43,831 nt of DNA, from assembly GCA_016199065.1 (NCBI GenBank), contig JACQHK010000047.1:1-43831 (forward strand). Direction: 5' to 3'. Numbering within the stretch: position 1 is the first letter of the stretch; each line of letters starts with the position of its first letter. The position numbers and the translations under genes are program-made. Below are positions 41,810 through 43,831 of this stretch, one piece after another. The notes below the pieces were generated by a model. It was given only the letters and a program-made list of their open reading frames with translations. It was not told the origin of the DNA and ran no database searches. The stretch comes from Candidatus Microgenomates bacterium (GTDB lineage Bacteria; Patescibacteriota; Microgenomatia; JACPZF01).

Positions 41810-43477
41810 CTATTTAACACTAGCTATTAAATATGAATATGGTTCAAGCGTTAGGGATAAACTTCCTTTTTGGGCAGTATAGAAACGACTGCTTAACAAA
41901 TCCGTCACTGTACCCAAAAGTTTATCCCCCATAACTGTACCACTCCAACTGGTTTCTGACAGATTAACTACCACTATTATTTTTTCTTTGTCTGTACTTC
42001 TTAAGTAAGAGATTACTTGGGAAGGATTATTTGACGAATACCAAATTGTTGTTCCTGAATTTAAGGCAGGATGACTTTTACGAAGGGAAATTAGTTGTTT
42101 ATAGATGGAAGTATTTTCCGGATGAGGAGGCCTCGACCAGGAGATGTATCGTTGATTGGCAATACTGGTAGGATTTAAATCTCCTATCTCCTGACCGTTA
42201 AAAATAAAAGGTAAACCATCGAGTGTAAAATTTATGGCCATGGCCGCCAGCATAGCTTTGTTTCTCCCAGACAGCGCGGCCGCGCGCGGATGCTGGTCGT
42301 GATTGTCGATGGCCCGATAGAGATTGAGGTCCGGTAAGGGTTTTCCCTTTCCCTGTTCAGGTCGTTCCCAGGCAAGTTGAATAACGTTTGCTTCACGCCT
42401 GTTATTTATTACTGCTCTTAACGCCTGCATGTACGTTACTCCATACAAGGCATCAAACCCGTAAACGCTCTGATATTTTTCTCCGTTGCTTCCGGCACCA
42501 GTATAAGGAGATCCGTATTCCTCCAGCTTAGAGGAGGTCTCTGCTACCATTAACCATGCCGGCTTCATTTTTTTTAATTCATTATTAAGAGATGCCCAAA
42601 AAGAAAGGGGTACATCTATTGCCACATCTGATCGACACCCGTCAATGCCAACAGTCTTTGCCCAATATTTTGTCATTTCCATCATGTAGTTTTGAACCTG
42701 GGGATTAGAGTAATCAAGCACCGAAAATCCATAGCGATTTTTTACAATTTGCCCACCTTTTCGCAAATAGAAGTCGGGGTGGCTGTTGACTAAAACGTTG
42801 TTCGGATCAGTACTGTGATAAACACAGTCCATGATAACCTGCAAACCTAAACCGTGCGCCGTGTCTATGTAATTTTTTAAAGCTGATATGCGCGCATCGC
42901 GTGTTCCTGCATCATCTTTCGGATTGGTAAAACCAGCGTAACCTGGATTAACATCATAGAAATCTTTTATTCCATACGGAGAACCAATTGTCGTAAGGCG
43001 TCCGAACGGATGAACTGGTGAAAGTTGAATAGTAGTAATTCCCATGTCAGCTAACTTCGGTAGGTGATTTGCGGCGTTGACAAAGACGTTGGAACTTGGT
43101 TGTTGGTTCTGGGAATTTTGCGCGTAGTAGTTTAGCCAGACTTGGTAAATGACTAAATTTCCGGTATTTACTTTTCTTTGCGCAGGAAAACTGTTTGAAA
43201 CCGGGTATCCCTGGGTAGGTTCATTGTTAACAGAGTCAACGCTCGAACCATTGCCTGTTGTTGGTCGCGGGGACTGACATTTGTCACCAACTTTTCCTAT
43301 TACATTAAGTAATTTACATTTCAAGCCAGAAATATCCAGAGTCCGACTTAACGATACTTTGTTCTGAAAAACCGCATAGACTGGAGCATCGAAGGAGGAA
43401 GAGAAAACCTGCCTGATTATAAGTGAAGCAAGAATGATTATCCCCGATATTAATAAAATCTTAGTTAACCTGCTCAT
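41810..43477 (-). CDS. Secreted/anchored GH13 alpha-amylase family protein
   Basis: N-terminal hydrophobic anchor (about 5-25), a low-complexity linker with two Cys, then a GH13 barrel from about 105: YQVWLNYYA, DMGITTIQLSPVHPFG, YGIKDFYDVNPGYAG. Catalytic residues: nucleophile D284 (GCRSDVA), acid/base E313 (VAETS), transition-state Asp D394 (DNHDQ). Region I is atypical: DCVYHS in place of DVVxNH, losing the usual Asn-His. A C-terminal beta domain (RSTDKEKIIVVVNLSETSWSG) closes the protein. Likely cleaves alpha-glucans outside the cell or acts as a transglycosidase. Precedes the bactofilin-like gene by 27 bp on the same strand. Confidence 0.88.
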   Translation of the reverse strand: MSRLTKILLISGIIILASLIIRQVFSSSFDAPVYAVFQNKVSLSRTLDISGLKCKLLNVIGKVGDKCQSPRPTTGNGSSVDSVNNEPTQGYPVSNSFPAQRKVNTGNLVIYQVWLNYYAQNSQNQQPSSNVFVNAANHLPKLADMGITTIQLSPVHPFGRLTTIGSPYGIKDFYDVNPGYAGFTNPKDDAGTRDARISALKNYIDTAHGLGLQVIMDCVYHSTDPNNVLVNSHPDFYLRKGGQIVKNRYGFSVLDYSNPQVQNYMMEMTKYWAKTVGIDGCRSDVAIDVPLSFWASLNNELKKMKPAWLMVAETSSKLEEYGSPYTGAGSNGEKYQSVYGFDALYGVTYMQALRAVINNRREANVIQLAWERPEQGKGKPLPDLNLYRAIDNHDQHPRAAALSGRNKAMLAAMAINFTLDGLPFIFNGQEIGDLNPTSIANQRYISWSRPPHPENTSIYKQLISLRKSHPALNSGTTIWYSSNNPSQVISYLRSTDKEKIIVVVNLSETSWSGTVMGDKLLGTVTDLLSSRFYTAQKGSLSLTLEPYSYLIASVK

Positions 43478-43527
43478 GTCTATATTATTGGAATGTCTTT
43501 CAAAAGTAGATTAGCCACCTTACCGTA

Positions 43528-43620
43528 CAGTGTCGCGTAACAAATTACTTCCTAATTTAAACGCGACAGCAGTGTTGAACGTAAAATTTTGTGAAACAAA
43601 ATTAACGTTCTTGTGCTGCG
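43528..43620 (-). repeat. 93-bp inverted repeat, arm B (partner 39859-39951)
   Basis: It follows the 3' end of tRNA-Ser(GCT). Both internal hairpins are better preserved than in arm A; the second is GTCGCGT...ACGCGAC with long AT-rich arms (about 43531-43567). Confidence 0.85.
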
Positions 43621-43705
43621 GAGGGTGTGGGAGTCGAACCCACCGACCGCTTTAAGACGGTCACGGTTTAGCAAACCGCTCCTTTAGCCGCTCAGGCTAC
43701 CCTCC
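43619..43705 (-). tRNA. tRNA-Ser, anticodon GCT
   Basis: Minus strand acceptor GGAGGGT/ACCCTCC, long variable arm (tgaccgtcttaaagcggtc), loop TTGCTAA. Reads AGC/AGU. Discriminator G, no encoded CCA. Confidence 0.95.
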
Positions 43706-43719
43706 ATTAGACGCAAAAC

Positions 43720-43728
43720 ATTATAACA
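43720..43728 (-). promoter_or_regulatory. Extended -10 box for tRNA-Ser(GCT)
   Basis: TGTTATAAT on the minus strand, 14 nt before the mature tRNA 5' end at 43705. Back to back with the plus-strand box for the other tRNA-Ser. Confidence 0.6.
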
Positions 43729-43744
43729 AATAACCTTTTTGTTT

Positions 43745-43750
43745 TATAAT
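43745..43750 (+). promoter_or_regulatory. -10 box (TATAAT) for tRNA-Ser(TGA)
   Basis: TATAAT 14 nt before the 5' end of the truncated tRNA-Ser. No clear -35. Confidence 0.55.
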
Positions 43751-43764
43751 AGATTTGTGGTTTG

Positions 43765-43831
43765 GGAGGGTTCGCCTAACGGCATGGCACTAGTCTTGAA
43801 AACTAGCGGGAGAAATCCCTTACAGGTTCGA
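43765..43831 (+). tRNA. tRNA-Ser, anticodon TGA, 3' end outside the window
   Basis: Begins GGAGGGT, long variable arm (gcgggagaaatcccttac), anticodon loop CTTGAAA. Reads UCA. The sequence ends inside the T loop (aggttcga). Divergent from tRNA-Ser(GCT), 59 bp apart. Confidence 0.93.

Noticed and set aside
1-43831. Alternative genetic code (UGA as Gly or Trp)
   Set aside because: TGA ends the PBP1C gene (32736-32738) and the tRNA-binding gene (35177-35179), and no frame needs readthrough of TGA.

Overview
The window reads as one stretch of chromosome from a small-genome bacterium of the Candidate Phyla Radiation (Patescibacteria), most likely on the Microgenomates side. That placement is inference from gene content and style: compact housekeeping genes, many membrane-anchored surface proteins with Thr/Pro-rich linkers, type IV pilus PilN/PilO-like proteins, an alpha-2-macroglobulin next to PBP1C, and tRNAs without encoded CCA. 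No rRNA is present to confirm it. TGA is used as a stop (for example at the ends of the PBP1C and tRNA-binding genes), which argues against the lineages that read UGA as glycine.

Layout. 1-96: start of a UvrD/PcrA-type helicase. 177-1977: tpiA and an LCP-family gene. 2003-6614: a minus-strand operon of PilN-like, PilO-like, a small membrane protein and three surface proteins with fibronectin/Ig-like or Thr/Pro-repeat regions. 6704-15743: rpsT, murJ-lepA, an anchored GH39-like glycosidase with a LamG-like tail, and rpoD with dnaG. 15782-22431: an alpha/beta hydrolase fused to an unrecognised domain, then a zincin-like/CapA/methyltransferase operon, a Fur-family regulator, a C39-like peptidase and an aldehyde dehydrogenase. 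22470-25668: a defence island made of a Shedu-type nuclease and a probable type II restriction-modification pair. 25991-36473: a 2220-residue alpha-2-macroglobulin, PBP1C, a tRNA-binding protein and a membrane protein, apparently one operon. 36589-38737: a YbaK-like editing protein and two unrecognised genes. 38889-43831: a tRNA cluster (2 Arg, 4 Ser including one cut by the window end), a NUDIX gene, and a three-gene glycosidase/membrane segment framed by a 93-bp inverted repeat.

Two observations stand out. First, the alpha-2-macroglobulin carries a complete Hint (intein-like) domain, C1386 to N1515, inserted in the Gly-rich loop where the bait region should be. It has all the self-cleavage residues, but the next residue is Gln rather than Cys/Ser/Thr, so it looks like a self-cleaving rather than a splicing element. 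Second, the last about 24 bases of the same gene recur twice downstream as direct repeats (25813-25836 and 23704-23727), each paired with a 32-bp palindrome. The restriction-modification operon lies between the two copies. The nearer copy differs from the real gene end almost only at synonymous sites, so it is the displaced tail of another allele. The 3' end of the macroglobulin gene therefore looks like an integration site for defence cassettes.

Several genes (dnaG, the Fur-type regulator, the aldehyde dehydrogenase, the bactofilin-like gene) have a TATAAT/TAAAAT box, often with an upstream TGN, less than about 10 nt from the start codon, suggesting leaderless or nearly leaderless transcripts mixed with Shine-Dalgarno-led ones. 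All statements come from reading the sequence and the supplied ORF track; no database search was run.
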